This document shows, in pieces, positions 27,472 to 36,423 of a DNA stretch of 64,000 nucleotides. The DNA comes from CBDFLD01 sp965249005 (GTDB taxonomy: Bacteria > Acidobacteriota > UBA6911). The position numbers and the translations under genes were made by a program. The notes under the pieces were generated by a model that worked only from the letters and a program-made list of their open reading frames with translations, ran no database searches and was not told the origin of the DNA. The stretch spans positions 682,001 through 746,000 of the forward strand of contig CBDFLD010000021.1 in the NCBI GenBank assembly GCA_965249005.1, in the 5' to 3' direction. Every line of letters starts with the position of its first letter. Positions within the stretch are counted from its first letter, which is position 1.

Positions 27472-28242
27472 ATGCGAAACATAGGTGTGGCGATAGCGGC
27501 AACTGCATGGGTATTCGGACTGGCTGGCGCCAGTACCGGGCAGTCAGAAAAATTGACGCCCGATCAGATTATCCAGTCCTTTTCCGAGAAGGAGTCTCAG
27601 TTCTACTCGGCGTGGACGCAGTATGCCTACCATCAGTATGCTGAGATCCGGGTTCTGTCGGCGAATGGCCGGAAGAGGAACGAGCGCCTTTTCTTGGGTT
27701 TTGAGGTCGTGTTTTCCGATGATGGCACGCGAGAAGTGCGCCAGGTCGAGCGCAGAGGCCGCTTGAACTCCGTGCAGTGGACGAAAGAGGACGTCGAGGT
27801 ACTGACCAACCTACAGCCTTTCGCTCTGACAGCAAAGGAGTTGCCGCTCTACAAGCTCAAATACGAGGGGAGGGAAAGGGTGGATGAGATTGACACCTAC
27901 GTTTTCTCCGTCAAGCCCAAGAGCAAGAAAGGTGGACGTTTATACTTCCAGGGGAAGATCTGGGTGGATGACGTCGATTTGCAGATCGTGCGCACGATGG
28001 GGAAACCGGTCCCGGAAGGCGAGCAACGGTTTCCGGAGTTCGAGACGCTCCGTCAGATTGTCGACGGAGAGTATTGGTTTCCGGTCTGGACCTACGGCAA
28101 GAGCGAATTGCGATTCAGAGGCGGGAACGTGGTTGAAATCGAGCAAACAGTAACCTTCGAAGACTACCGGCGCTTCGGATCGAAGGCAACCATCGACTTC
28201 GGCGGCGCCGCCACCTCCGAAGACGAAGACCCCCCGAATTAG
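27472..28242 (+). CDS. Exported protein resembling outer-membrane lipoprotein-sorting proteins
   Basis: This protein of about 256 residues has a signal peptide (NIGVAIAATAWVFGLAGAS). The rest is beta-rich, for example ERLFLGFEVVFSDDGTREVRQVE and KGGRLYFQGKIWVDDVDLQIVR. The TYVFSV...GGRLYFQGKIWVD arrangement resembles LolA-like sorting proteins of the YP_/DUF group found in acidobacteria. The frame also offers TTG 27463 and GTG 27469; I use ATG 27472, with GAGGAG about 10 bases upstream. The C-terminus is acidic and followed by repeat copy B. Confidence 0.65.
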   Translation: MRNIGVAIAATAWVFGLAGASTGQSEKLTPDQIIQSFSEKESQFYSAWTQYAYHQYAEIRVLSANGRKRNERLFLGFEVVFSDDGTREVRQVERRGRLNSVQWTKEDVEVLTNLQPFALTAKELPLYKLKYEGRERVDEIDTYVFSVKPKSKKGGRLYFQGKIWVDDVDLQIVRTMGKPVPEGEQRFPEFETLRQIVDGEYWFPVWTYGKSELRFRGGNVVEIEQTVTFEDYRRFGSKATIDFGGAATSEDEDPPN

Positions 28243-28244
28243 GA

Positions 28245-28407
28245 AGCTTTCAGCGCTGACTGGCGCGTTGCACCAGTCGCTTCTGACTGGTGCAACGCGC
28301 CAGTCGCTTGGGAACGTAACTGCGCAGCGCACCGTGAAAAACGGTGGTTTTTGACGATTTGCTAAGTTACACGCATAGCAGCAGATCCGCGAGCAGTTAC
28401 TTAAGAG
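28245..28407 (+). repeat. Interspersed hairpin repeat, copy B (with 21-bp perfect hairpin)
   Basis: This is the longest copy in the window, about 163 bases. It starts AGCTTTCAGCG, then carries a perfect hairpin with 21-base arms (28258-28278 and 28285-28305) and a six-base loop. GCTTGGGAACGTAACTGCGC, a GTGAAAAACGG stretch, TGACGATTTGCTAAGTTACA and CAGATCCGCGAGCAGTTACT follow, ending in TTAAGAG. The core aligns with copy A (inverse strand) and copy C. In copies A and C the hairpin is shorter, so the arms are the fastest-changing part. Confidence 0.75.
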
Positions 28408-28434
28408 CCGCTCCGTTATCCGTTGGGTTCCTTC

Positions 28435-28962
28435 TCAATGTTCGATCAAAGAGAGCATGTGACCGAGTTCAGGGATGATAAGGCGTTCGATCGCCAGCTT
28501 GCACGCACGCGGACTTCCCGGCAGGCAGAAAATAAGCTTTCCCTTTAGAGTACCGGCCGTCGCCCGGGAAAGCATGGAGGCACTCTTGGCCTGCGGATAA
28601 CTGAGCAGCATGAACAACGAAGTGAAGCCGGGCAGTTCCTTCTCGAGCATACTCTTGACAGTCTCGATGGTTATGTCGGAAGACGCGATCCCGGTCCCAC
28701 CGGTCGTGATAATGGCATTGATACCCCGCTGACGCGTCAATTCTCGGAGGCTTGCTCGAAGGACGTTTCGGCTGTCGTTGATGAGTTTGCGCACCACCAC
28801 CTTGTGACCCTTACTGGCTAGCAGCTTCTCGATAATGTCTCCGGATTGATCGTTGTCCGCGGTGCGCGAATTCGACAGGGTTATGATGGCAATGCTTGCC
28901 TTTATCTTGGAGTTCTTGGCATTCTTCCTGTGTTCGACAACCGGGTTTCTGATTTGGGGCAA
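28435..28962 (-). CDS. moaB: MogA/MoaB-family molybdenum cofactor biosynthesis protein
   Basis: This 175-residue protein shows the MoaB/MogA molybdopterin-binding fold: ASIAIITLSNSRTADNDQSG at the first strand, AIITTGGTGIASSDITIETV for the substrate-binding loop, and LKGKLIFCLPGSPRACKLAIERLI near the end. It should adenylylate molybdopterin or act in an alternative step of cofactor assembly. No other mo-cofactor gene is in the window. The frame has no early ATG and starts at TTG 28962, supported by AGGAGG about seven bases upstream. Confidence 0.9.
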   Translation of the reverse strand: MPQIRNPVVEHRKNAKNSKIKASIAIITLSNSRTADNDQSGDIIEKLLASKGHKVVVRKLINDSRNVLRASLRELTRQRGINAIITTGGTGIASSDITIETVKSMLEKELPGFTSLFMLLSYPQAKSASMLSRATAGTLKGKLIFCLPGSPRACKLAIERLIIPELGHMLSLIEH

Positions 28963-29178
28963 GCGTCCCTCCTGCAGCCGCTACTGACCACTGTTTGAGG
29001 GGATAGTAGTGTTCCGTGTGGCTGCTATCATGACACGGCACGGTTTCTGCTTCAAGGGAAAATGGAGCTTCCCTTCACCATTTTTTATGGATCGTTGCAA
29101 CCCACCGTGTTTGCCGCCCGCGCAAGAACAGCAATGCAGAGTTCCTGCTGGTGAGTCTTTGGAAGGAAGGTGGTGCCC

Positions 29179-29823
29179 CTAACGTGGCCGGGAGGACTCC
29201 TTTTTTTTCTGGGCCGGACTCCGGGAGCGGTTCTGGTTGGGCCGGGCGGCTTGGCCGGGCGAGGGACCGTGGGAATTGCGAAGCTGGCGATTCGCGCGCT
29301 GTTGACGGAGACGTGCACGCTCCTTGGGCTTCATCCGCTGCCATTGTTTGAAGTTGTTCATGAACCGGCTTCTTTGCTTCGTATCCATCTTCAAGAAGCG
29401 TTCGTAATTATTCCTCAGCTGGTTTTGTCTCTTGCGCGGAAGCTTCTTCCAGCGCTGGAGATTTCGATGGAGAAACTGCTTTTCTCTGCGGGACATTTTC
29501 TGAAAGGCATCGTAGTTGTCGAGAATCAGTTTGCGCGCCGGGGAGCTCATCCTTTGAAGAGCCCGCTGGTTTTTTAGGATCTGCGCGCGCTGCTTCGAGG
29601 GCATCTTCATGAACTCGTGATACTGCCGCCGCAGCGCGCGTTGCTCGTCCGTACCGATTTTTTGCCATTCTTCGACCTGCTCGGCCGACTCCTCCTGAGC
29701 CCACGCAACTGTATCGATCGAGCCGATAAGAACTGCGAGACAGGACAGAAAGAGCGCGACCGAGCACGCGCCCTTCTGTGGCCTACTTCGGTTTTCGGGC
29801 CTGCTTGGGTTGGTTGCCAGCAT
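29179..29823 (-). CDS. DUF3106-like basic periplasmic protein
   Basis: This 214-residue protein has a signal peptide (about 20-42, ending VAWAQ) and then a highly basic, helical domain. Repeated motifs such as EEWQKIGTDEQRALRRQYHEF, LQRMSSPARKLILDNYDAF, QRWKKLPRKRQNQLRNNYERF and FKQWQRMKPKERARLRQQ follow the DUF3106 pattern of W-x-x-L/M-P/S-x-x-x-R repeats. The C-terminal 35 residues are Pro/Ser/Arg-rich and look disordered. It overlaps the preceding small gene by 41 bases and closes the sigma-factor operon. Known family members sit beside ECF sigma factors; their function is unclear. Confidence 0.82.
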   Translation of the reverse strand: MLATNPSRPENRSRPQKGACSVALFLSCLAVLIGSIDTVAWAQEESAEQVEEWQKIGTDEQRALRRQYHEFMKMPSKQRAQILKNQRALQRMSSPARKLILDNYDAFQKMSRREKQFLHRNLQRWKKLPRKRQNQLRNNYERFLKMDTKQRSRFMNNFKQWQRMKPKERARLRQQRANRQLRNSHGPSPGQAARPNQNRSRSPAQKKKESSRPR

Positions 29824-30121
29824 CTTTTTTCGGTGGCGACTTGATCGGGTCTTTGCCGGTGTCGCTCTCCTTACTTTCCGAGAGAAAATTCAGAAACTGA
29901 ATCTGTTCCAGATTGCGGAGTAGTTCGAGATTCTCCAGGATCTCGCGGTACTTCAGGATCTCCTTTTCTTCTTTCGTCAAGGGCTTGGGTTTCTTCTTTT
30001 TCGTCCCTTCCGGGGCCTTCCGCTGCGCGGCTGCAAAGAGCACAGCCACGGGGACCGTGGCTGTGGCCGCCACCGTAGCCACTCGGGCCATCAATACGAG
30101 ATATACCAAACCCTGCTTCAT
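29783..30121 (-). CDS. Small lysine-rich protein in the sigma-factor operon
   Basis: This 112-residue protein has a hydrophobic N-terminus (VYLVLMARVATVAATATVPVAVLFAA) that could be a signal anchor. A lysine-rich stretch (GTKKKKPKPLTKEEKE) and a helical, leucine-rich segment (YREILENLELLRNLEQIQFLNF) follow, then a polar Lys/Pro tail. GAGGGGAG lies ten bases before ATG 30121. It sits between the anti-sigma gene and the DUF3106 gene. The 'EILENLELLRNLE' segment recurs in short proteins next to anti-sigma factors, so a regulatory or envelope role is likely, by context only. Confidence 0.65.
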   Translation of the reverse strand: MKQGLVYLVLMARVATVAATATVPVAVLFAAAQRKAPEGTKKKKPKPLTKEEKEILKYREILENLELLRNLEQIQFLNFLSESKESDTGKDPIKSPPKKDAGNQPKQARKPK

Positions 30122-30139
30122 AGGGTCTACACTCCCCTC

Positions 30140-30679
30140 TTATTGCAGGGTGGAACTTGGACCATTACCCGGCGACATCGAATCAATGACGTCGAAATCC
30201 TCCAGGAAATCCAGGTTTTCGATGACCTGCATGTCCCGGTACAACAAGAGATCTTCCACCATGGGCATTTCCGTCAACATCAGTGCTTCACTAGAGGACG
30301 GGGAGGGAGCCTGGGTAAGGGACCCGCCGTAGAAAACGACGACCACCAGCGATGCCAAGACTCCGGCGGCAAGAACTTGACGGGGCAAACTCCACTGCAC
30401 GAGACTCTGCCACCAGCCGAAGGCCGACGCGACTGTTCCGGAATTTGCTCGGTGCTCCTCGAGCCGGATCATGAACCGGCTCTGCAGATCCGCAGAAGGC
30501 TCGACCCGTGGATCATCGTCGACGAGCGTATCGACACTTTCCAGCGATACCAAAAACGACTCGCAGGATGCACAATTGGAGAGGTGGAAGCGAATCCGCT
30601 GAGAATCCGCTGCCTCCAGGTCGGCGTTCATATAGTCCGTGAGATCGGCCTTGATCTGTTTGCAACTCTGGTCCCTCAT
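30140..30679 (-). CDS. Anti-sigma factor with zinc-finger (zf-HC2-like) domain
   Basis: This 179-residue protein has the cytoplasmic anti-sigma domain with the H-x3-C-x2-C zinc-binding motif in IRFHLSNCASCESFLVSLE (about 30-45) and an upstream Cys (DQSCKQIKADL). A membrane segment follows around 103-120 (VLAAGVLASLVVVVFYGG), and the rest faces the periplasm and is acidic (VIENLDFLEDFDVIDSM). It should hold the adjacent ECF sigma factor inactive until an envelope signal arrives. It lies 91 bases downstream of the sigma gene, in the same direction. Confidence 0.88.
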   Translation of the reverse strand: MRDQSCKQIKADLTDYMNADLEAADSQRIRFHLSNCASCESFLVSLESVDTLVDDDPRVEPSADLQSRFMIRLEEHRANSGTVASAFGWWQSLVQWSLPRQVLAAGVLASLVVVVFYGGSLTQAPSPSSSEALMLTEMPMVEDLLLYRDMQVIENLDFLEDFDVIDSMSPGNGPSSTLQ

Positions 30680-30770
30680 TGCTTTGGCTCCGTATTCTCA
30701 GGCCACGTCCGCTGGGGTGCCCGCATGATCAGCAAATAGTCTGCTGTTACCCAGAAGTCCATTGCCAATC

Positions 30771-31379
30771 CTACAATAACTCCGTGATTACCGGATGCAG
30801 GCGCGCCGCCAGCGCCTCCTTGGCTCGATGGATCAGCGACTTTACCGCTTTCTCGCTGATTTGCATGACCTCGGCGACTTCCTGATACGATAGATCTTGG
30901 TATTTGTTCAGTACAAAGGCGGCTCTCTGTTTTTGCGGCAGTGTCTGCAGGGCGGTCCGTAGCGCAGCGGCCATGGCCTTGTGCTCCATCACCTGCTGAG
31001 CCCCTGCCTGGCGCCTGTCCTCGAGCTCCATCGGACGGCCCTCCTCCTCGGACGATGCCGCGACACTGATGGAATAATGCGTGGCCCGAAAATATGGCCG
31101 GCGAATTTCGTTCAGGCAGACGTTGGTGGCGATTTTATAGAGCCAGGTCGTGAATTTGGCTTCGGGTCGGTAGCCGGCGGCAGCATCGTGCACCCGGATG
31201 AATATTTCTTGGGTCAATTCCTCAGCTATCTCTCTGTTCCGTACGAACTTATAGGCGAAATTGACGATCGGGCGCATGTGGCGTGCGAAAAGCCGCTCAA
31301 AGGCCCGAAGGTCTCCTGCCTTGAACTGGAGCATCAACTGCGCGTCTGTGTCCAGCTTCCCGACCTGTTTTTCGGTCAT
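30771..31379 (-). CDS. ECF (sigma-70 family) RNA polymerase sigma factor
   Basis: This protein of about 202 residues carries sigma region 2 (AFERLFARHMRPIVNFAYKFVRNREIAEELTQEIFIRV) and region 4 (LQTLPQKQRAAFVLNKYQDLSYQEVAEVMQISEKAVKSLIHRAKEAL). Region 3 is missing, as in all ECF sigma factors. It reads promoters for an envelope-stress or surface regulon in partnership with the downstream anti-sigma protein. The frame continues upstream to 31547, but MTEKQVGKLDTDAQ at ATG 31379 is the natural start. A long leader of about 220 bases separates it from the next gene upstream. Confidence 0.93.
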   Translation of the reverse strand: MTEKQVGKLDTDAQLMLQFKAGDLRAFERLFARHMRPIVNFAYKFVRNREIAEELTQEIFIRVHDAAAGYRPEAKFTTWLYKIATNVCLNEIRRPYFRATHYSISVAASSEEEGRPMELEDRRQAGAQQVMEHKAMAAALRTALQTLPQKQRAAFVLNKYQDLSYQEVAEVMQISEKAVKSLIHRAKEALAARLHPVITELL

Positions 31380-31544
31380 TATCGGGATCGCGTTCCAATG
31401 CAGCGTGGGTAGTAGGGTTTCCAAGTTCCACCATCCTGGTCGACAATTGCTCCATAGAACCTGAACACGCAAACGACCCAGAAAGTTCCGCAAAAAAATA
31501 AGGATTTGGGTCTTTCCGTCAGTTCTTGCCAGGAGGGCTAAACC

Positions 31545-31580
31545 CAATAAAACAAATCGGCATGGGCCGGCAGCCCATGC
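31545..31580 (-). terminator. Intrinsic terminator after the TIGR00725 gene
   Basis: On the minus strand, a perfect hairpin with arms GCATGGGC/GCCCATGC (31560-31567 and 31573-31580, five-base loop) follows the gene that ends at 31605. It is followed by the T-rich run CGATTTGTTTTATT. The layout fits a Rho-independent terminator for the Rossmann protein gene. Confidence 0.65.
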
Positions 31581-31604
31581 AGGAAATCTGGAACGGAATC
31601 GGCA

Positions 31605-32123
31605 TCACGGAGACTTCCCCTCGGCTGCCCGGAGGGCCCGATCGACAGCTTCCCCCGCGGTGGCCGCCTCCCAAATCCCAGAGCTCGTCATTCCACCTGG
31701 CTTGACCAGCGACCAGGTCTGCAGTCCGACGACCGGAGTTGTACATTTCATCGCCAGCGCGATTTCCGACAACGTGCCCGCTTCGCCATGGATGGCAATG
31801 ATGGCTTGACTGGTCAGGACGTTGATCACATTGCGGGCATTGCCCAAATCCGTGACGATGGGAAGGTCGATATGGGGGTTCGCATCCGATGCCCGCGCGC
31901 CCGGTAGAATCCCGATCGTCACGCCCCCCTCGCTCTTCGCGCCGGCGGCTGCGGCTTCCATCACACCTTGCCCCCCGCCGCATATGAGGATGGCACCCCG
32001 GCGGGCAAGACCCCGCCCGACCTGGAAGGCAAGCTCCATCACGGCCGAGGGACACGAAGAAGGGCCCATCACCCCAATGCGGGGACGGTTTCGCAAGTCG
32101 GTGGTTTGGCCGGTGTCTTTCAT
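31605..32123 (-). CDS. TIGR00725-family (LOG-like Rossmann) protein
   Basis: This 172-residue protein has the Rossmann-type fold shared by LOG phosphoribohydrolases and DprA: RIGVMGPSSCPSAVMELAFQ, then AILICGGGQGVMEAAAAGAKSEGGVTIGILPG with the GGGxxGxM nucleotide-binding core, and IAIHGEAGTLSEIALAM near the end. LOG enzymes release cytokinin riboside phosphates. This TIGR00725 branch has no established role. ATG 32123 gives the expected length. A hairpin terminator follows. Confidence 0.87.
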   Translation of the reverse strand: MKDTGQTTDLRNRPRIGVMGPSSCPSAVMELAFQVGRGLARRGAILICGGGQGVMEAAAAGAKSEGGVTIGILPGARASDANPHIDLPIVTDLGNARNVINVLTSQAIIAIHGEAGTLSEIALAMKCTTPVVGLQTWSLVKPGGMTSSGIWEAATAGEAVDRALRAAEGKSP

Positions 32124-32277
32124 GTGCTTTTCCGCAGTTTTCGTCCATGAGTGGCTGCTGCGTCGACCAACACCGAGAGGTTATCATGTTCTGCCGCGGT
32201 TGTTCACTCAATCGGGAATAGTGTTGCTGTGCCCCGAGAGCGCGAAACCGGGTGCCCCAAAAGCGGATAGCGGTGTT

Positions 32278-33972
32278 CTACGGTGTGAGCTGGGCGGGGA
32301 CCGCTGAGAGAACCGATTGGTCGTGGGTACCGAACAGTGCGAATCCGGCGATTGGCTTCTCGGCCGTGATCCGAATGTAACCGGAGCTCAAGTCGATACC
32401 CACCAAGTCCTCGAAATACTCGGTCAAGAGCTTGGAGATTCGTCGCAGTGGTCCGATCTCGAAAGTCGCGCTGCGAATCTGTCGCCCGTCTTTGTCGAAG
32501 ATCTCCACGGTCACGGACACATTGGAGTCTTGAGGGTTCAGCAGAGCTAAACCCATGAAATACTTGTCGTTGGAGGCCACCTGACCGAAGACCAGCCCCG
32601 TCTCGAGGTCTGAAATCAAGGGAAGCGACGAGGAAAAGCGGCTTCGATCCGGATCGCCAAAGACGACGCTGCCCGCCAGTTTCGGACCATCGCTGGAAAT
32701 CTCCACGTATCCTTGGGTGAGGAGGCTGAGGTCCGGGTTTGGAAGGAAAAACTCTTGCTCGGCCACGAAAATCTTTCCTTGGGCCTCGATGGCTCGAAAA
32801 ATCGTCAATCCAATCTGGGTTCCATCGTCCCGTATGAAGCGAAAGCTTACGTTTCCGGCCTCATCCAAACTGATTACCGACAGCGTTGTTCGAAACCCTC
32901 CACCAATGACATATTGGGGGCAATAGAGCGTCGTTGCTCCGCCGCTGGAGTCTCGTCCATTGAGGCCCTGAACGAATTGACCCGCTCTGCCAAAATACTC
33001 GAAGGGTACCAGGCCCACGTCCGCGGTGACGAGCAGGTAATCCGACTCCTCCGGGATCGGGTCGGTGAAGAGGTCGCTCAAGTACTCAGCCAGCGCACCG
33101 TTCGGTTCGATGGTACGCGCCACGGTCGCCCGAATCCCCCCGTCTTTGTCCCTCAATTCCAGGGTTGTGTTTGCGGTATTGCCGTTGGGATTCGCAACGT
33201 GTAGTTGCGTGAATCCCTCAGACTCGATCTCCGGAAAAAGAAAACTGTTCAGCGAGCGGCTGGACACGTCGGCTCCATCGAGAAAGTCCAGGTTGTCATT
33301 GAACACTAGGAAGAAGCCGACGATCTTATCAGCCGTACTCTCGAGCTTGATCCAACCTGTCGGACTGAGACTCGGCACCCCTGTCCCGAAGACCTCCCGG
33401 TCCAAAATTGGGATTTGCGTGCCTTTTTCGAGCAAGCGCGACTCCGGGTTCGTGATTCCAGCCCCCTGGAGCGTATCCCCCCCCTTGTCGAAGGCGGTAA
33501 ATCGGATGGTCGCGTCCTTGGCGTCGAGGTTGGCGACTGCCATGCCGGTGTTCTCTTCCAGATGGGCGGAAGCGGGCGGATCTGACGAGGACGGTGAAGC
33601 GGCGCCGGCCGCGCCGGAGACGAATCGGGGAAAAACGAGTGTCGTGGTAAAAGGTTCCCCGACGGCATAGGAAACCTCGTTGGAGAAATCGCTTTCCAGC
33701 CCTTCGTCATTGATGGCGGTCACTGCAAAGTAGTAAACTCCCGTTACAAGTGCCTCGACCCTATAACTCGTCTGGTTCCCGAGCAGAAGCGAGGTGGAGT
33801 AATTGCCGGGCGCCATGCCATAATAGACCTTGTATCCCTCGATATCGTTCTCTTCGTTGGGATTTCAGGTCAACAAGATATCGTCGGCCACCAGTGGACA
33901 AACCACCACGCACCACACCATCAAGGTGACGAGCGCGCATTTCTCCAGCCTTGGTGAAGCCTGTTTATGCAT
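32278..33972 (-). pseudogene. Fibronectin type III/repeat surface protein interrupted by an in-frame TGA
   Basis: The gene starts at ATG 33972 with GGGAG upstream and a signal peptide (LVTLMVWCVVVCPLVADD). The sense strand reads TGA at 33865-33867, codon 36, inside what is a fibronectin type III strand: ILLT-stop-NPNEENDIEGYKVYYG, where a Trp is expected. Downstream the frame stays open for about 530 residues with FN3 features and a repeat domain (GGATTLYCPQYVIGGG, RTTLSVISLDEAGNVSFRF, TQGYVEISSDGPKLAGSVVFG, ALFGTHDQSVLSAVPAQL). The next gene upstream is a paralogue. A TGG-to-TGA nonsense change or a sequencing error is the simplest reading. Sec is unlikely because Trp, not Cys, is expected. 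Confidence 0.75.
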
Positions 33973-33979
33973 AAGATCT

Positions 33980-33999
33980 CCCAGGGATGAATCCCTGGG
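33980..33999 (-). promoter_or_regulatory. Hairpin next to the ribosome site of the FN3 protein gene
   Basis: A perfect nine-base stem (CCCAGGGAT at 33980-33988 and ATCCCTGGG at 33991-33999, GA between) lies just upstream of ATG 33972. On the minus strand its last arm runs into the GGGAG ribosome-binding sequence, so folding could mask it. It may also act as a processing or termination signal between the two tandem paralogous genes. Confidence 0.45.
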
Positions 34000-34189
34000 C
34001 TATTTTCAAAGGTTCCTCCAGAGCGAGCTTTCCGTTTGGGGGTGAGCTTCGGTCCATGGAGTCTTATCGTTCTGGGGACAAGCGGAGGGGAGGGCTAACA
34101 TATATTTTACCTTACCCGAGAGTGATAGGCAACTGAAGCGAGTGTAGCGATCGACGCTCGGCATTAGTTTGGCCCGGGGGTTGGCCGGT

Positions 34190-36143
34190 TCACGGTACGA
34201 CCTGAGGCGGTACCGCTGAGAGGACGGAAAGGTCATGCGTTCCGAAGAGCGCGAATCCCGCGACGTTCTTGTCCACCGTGATCACGATGTATCCGGAGCT
34301 AAGGTCCTCTCCTACCAGATCGGGGAAGTATTCCTCTTGGGTCAATAGCTTCGAGATCCTGCCTTTTGCCAGGATTATAACCACTTTGGAGCGAATCCCG
34401 TTCCCATCTCGGTCGAATATCTCGATGGTTGCATTCGCGTCCATGTCGTTGGGGTTCAGCAGCGCCACGCCCATGAAGAAGGTCTCGTTCGAGGCTACTT
34501 GTCCGAAGACGAAGGCGTCGCGCAAGATGGAGATCAAGGGAAGGGCGGTCGAAAACGAACTTTGGCTCGGGTCGCCAAAAACAACACTGCCGCTCAGGGT
34601 GGGCCCATCACTGGTGATCTCGACATAGCCCTGGGTCATTTCAGCCAGATCATCCAAAAAGAAATCCTGCTCGCTGATGTAGATCTTTCCCTTGGCCAAG
34701 ATAGGGCGTTGTACTTCCCCGACCAGGGTTCCATCATCGCGAATAAACCGAAAAGTCACATTTCCAGCCCCATCCAAACTGACGACTGTCAGGGTTGTCC
34801 GAAATACTCCCCCTCCCACGACATACTGCGGGCAATACAAGGTGGTGGCTCCGGCGCTGGTGTCTTGTCCATTGAGCCCGTGGACGAAAATGCCTTTTTC
34901 CCCCAGGAACTCGAATGGAACGACTCCTTGGTCCGATACCGCCCGGATGTAGTCGGAGGGATCGATATCTGGAACCTGGGGGAATAGGTCCTGAACGAAC
35001 GGCGCGGCTGTGCCGTGTGGATTGATCTTACGATTGACGCTGGAGCGCATGGCCCCGTTTACGTTGATCAAATCAAAGTCGACCGAAGCAACCTGATCCC
35101 CAGGATTGGCCACGTGGATCTGAGCGAAACCATCGACCAGAATTTCCGGTAGTACGAACGAAGTCAGGGTTTGGTTGGAGACGTCGGCTCCGTCCAGTAC
35201 AGAAAGCTCGTTGTTGAAGGTCAAGAAAAAGCCGACGATCTTGTTCACAGTGCTTCTGATCTTGAGCCAACCCACCGGGTTGAGGCTGGGCAGGGTGCTT
35301 CCAAAAACCTGGAAGTCGACGATCGGAATCTGCCCCCCCCGCCTTGAGGATCCCAGGGTCCGGAATCGGGGCCGGGTTCGTGATTCCGGGGCCAGCTATG
35401 AGACTCCCGACCGTCTCGTATCCGGAAAACTCGAGTATGGCATCTTCCGAATCGAAATTGGCGACCGCGATGCCGGTGCTTTCGCTCGTGTCCAAGCCGG
35501 TCTGGCTGCCGTCGCTCGAGACCAGCCGAGGATAGAAGAGCGAGGTGAGGAAATTGGCCGCTGGCGGGGACTCGCTCGTTTCCGTTGTCGTGTAGATGAA
35601 GTCCCCGGTCCGAGAACTGTTGTTGTTGGCGGCGTTTCCGGCCGCGCTGAAGCGAATCGGTCCGACGTTACTATCCGGAGCCCTCCAGTCGAAGGTCCAA
35701 GACCTCGGGCCTGATTCACCCGGAAACGTGGACGCCAATGACTCGGAATGATGGATGTACTGAATCCCGCCTGCCGTGGTGATTTCGTTCAGAAAGGTAT
35801 TGGTTGCGATCAGGGTGCCCGCCTGGCCCGAGCTGTCAGCCGCCCGCGCGGAGAGTTGAAACCCCCAACGGTTTTGAATGTTGCGATCGATTTCGACCGT
35901 AATCTCGTAGGTTTGGCCGAGCTGGTATTGCCCGGGCACGCCGAGAATCTTCAGGCTGCCGACGCCGTCGTTGACGGGGTTCCCGGTGTGGCAGTCACTC
36001 TGACTGCAACTCGGTTCACCGAAATCACCCGTTGATGCGGGGGGCACGTCCAATGCTCTTGCGAACAAAATCCCCGCGGTCGCCACAAGCAGTAGCAGAA
36101 CCTGTCCCAACCTTACTTGCCAGCAGTCATTTCCGTTTGTCAT
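34190..36143 (-). pseudogene. Choice-of-anchor V domain surface protein, frameshifted in a G8 tract
   Basis: The gene starts at ATG 36143 (signal peptide LGQVLLLLVATAGILFARA). The first half is a choice-of-anchor V (Reeler-like) domain with CSQSDCHTGNP, a CX4CH motif that may bind heme, and GQTYEITVEIDRNIQNRWGFQLSA. The second half is a repeat domain shared with the neighbouring FN3 protein (GGATTLYCPQYVVGGGVFRT, TQGYVEITSDGPTLSGSVVFG, ALFGTHDLSVLSAVPPQ). The two halves lie in different frames, which meet at a run of eight C on the plus strand (35334-35341). One base change there joins ...GILKAGG to QIPIVDFQVFGSTLP. This could be an error, a decayed gene or a slippage-controlled gene. Confidence 0.75.
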
Positions 36144-36423
36144 CGTATGCCATTCTCGCTGTAGCTGTATTTCGACAACTGCATGCATCCTTTCTGGACT
36201 TTGTCGGCCATCTCTTCAAACACAGCTGGGTCGCCGAAGTTTTGCATGTTGCTCAAAAACTTGGTGCTCCAACCAAACTCCTCACCAAAATCCCGCCCCC
36301 CAACAATTAGAGACGAAAGATTAAAGAAAATCTCAGACCCCAACGAATAGAACGTTATGGCTCCCATTACGTTTGATGGAGCAGCAACCCTAACCTCTCA
36401 TATCCTTTAGTTGGAAAAAATCA

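Noticed and set aside
33865..33867. TGA in the FN3 gene considered as a second selenocysteine codon
   Set aside because: The FN3 alignment expects Trp here, not Cys, and no G-apex hairpin close downstream was seen.
36140..36367. Short frame of 75 codons upstream of the choice-of-anchor V gene, ending in ATGA overlap with its start
   Set aside because: It shows neither a signal peptide nor a known domain, and no ribosome site. The stop/start overlap alone was judged insufficient, though a coupled small gene cannot be fully excluded.
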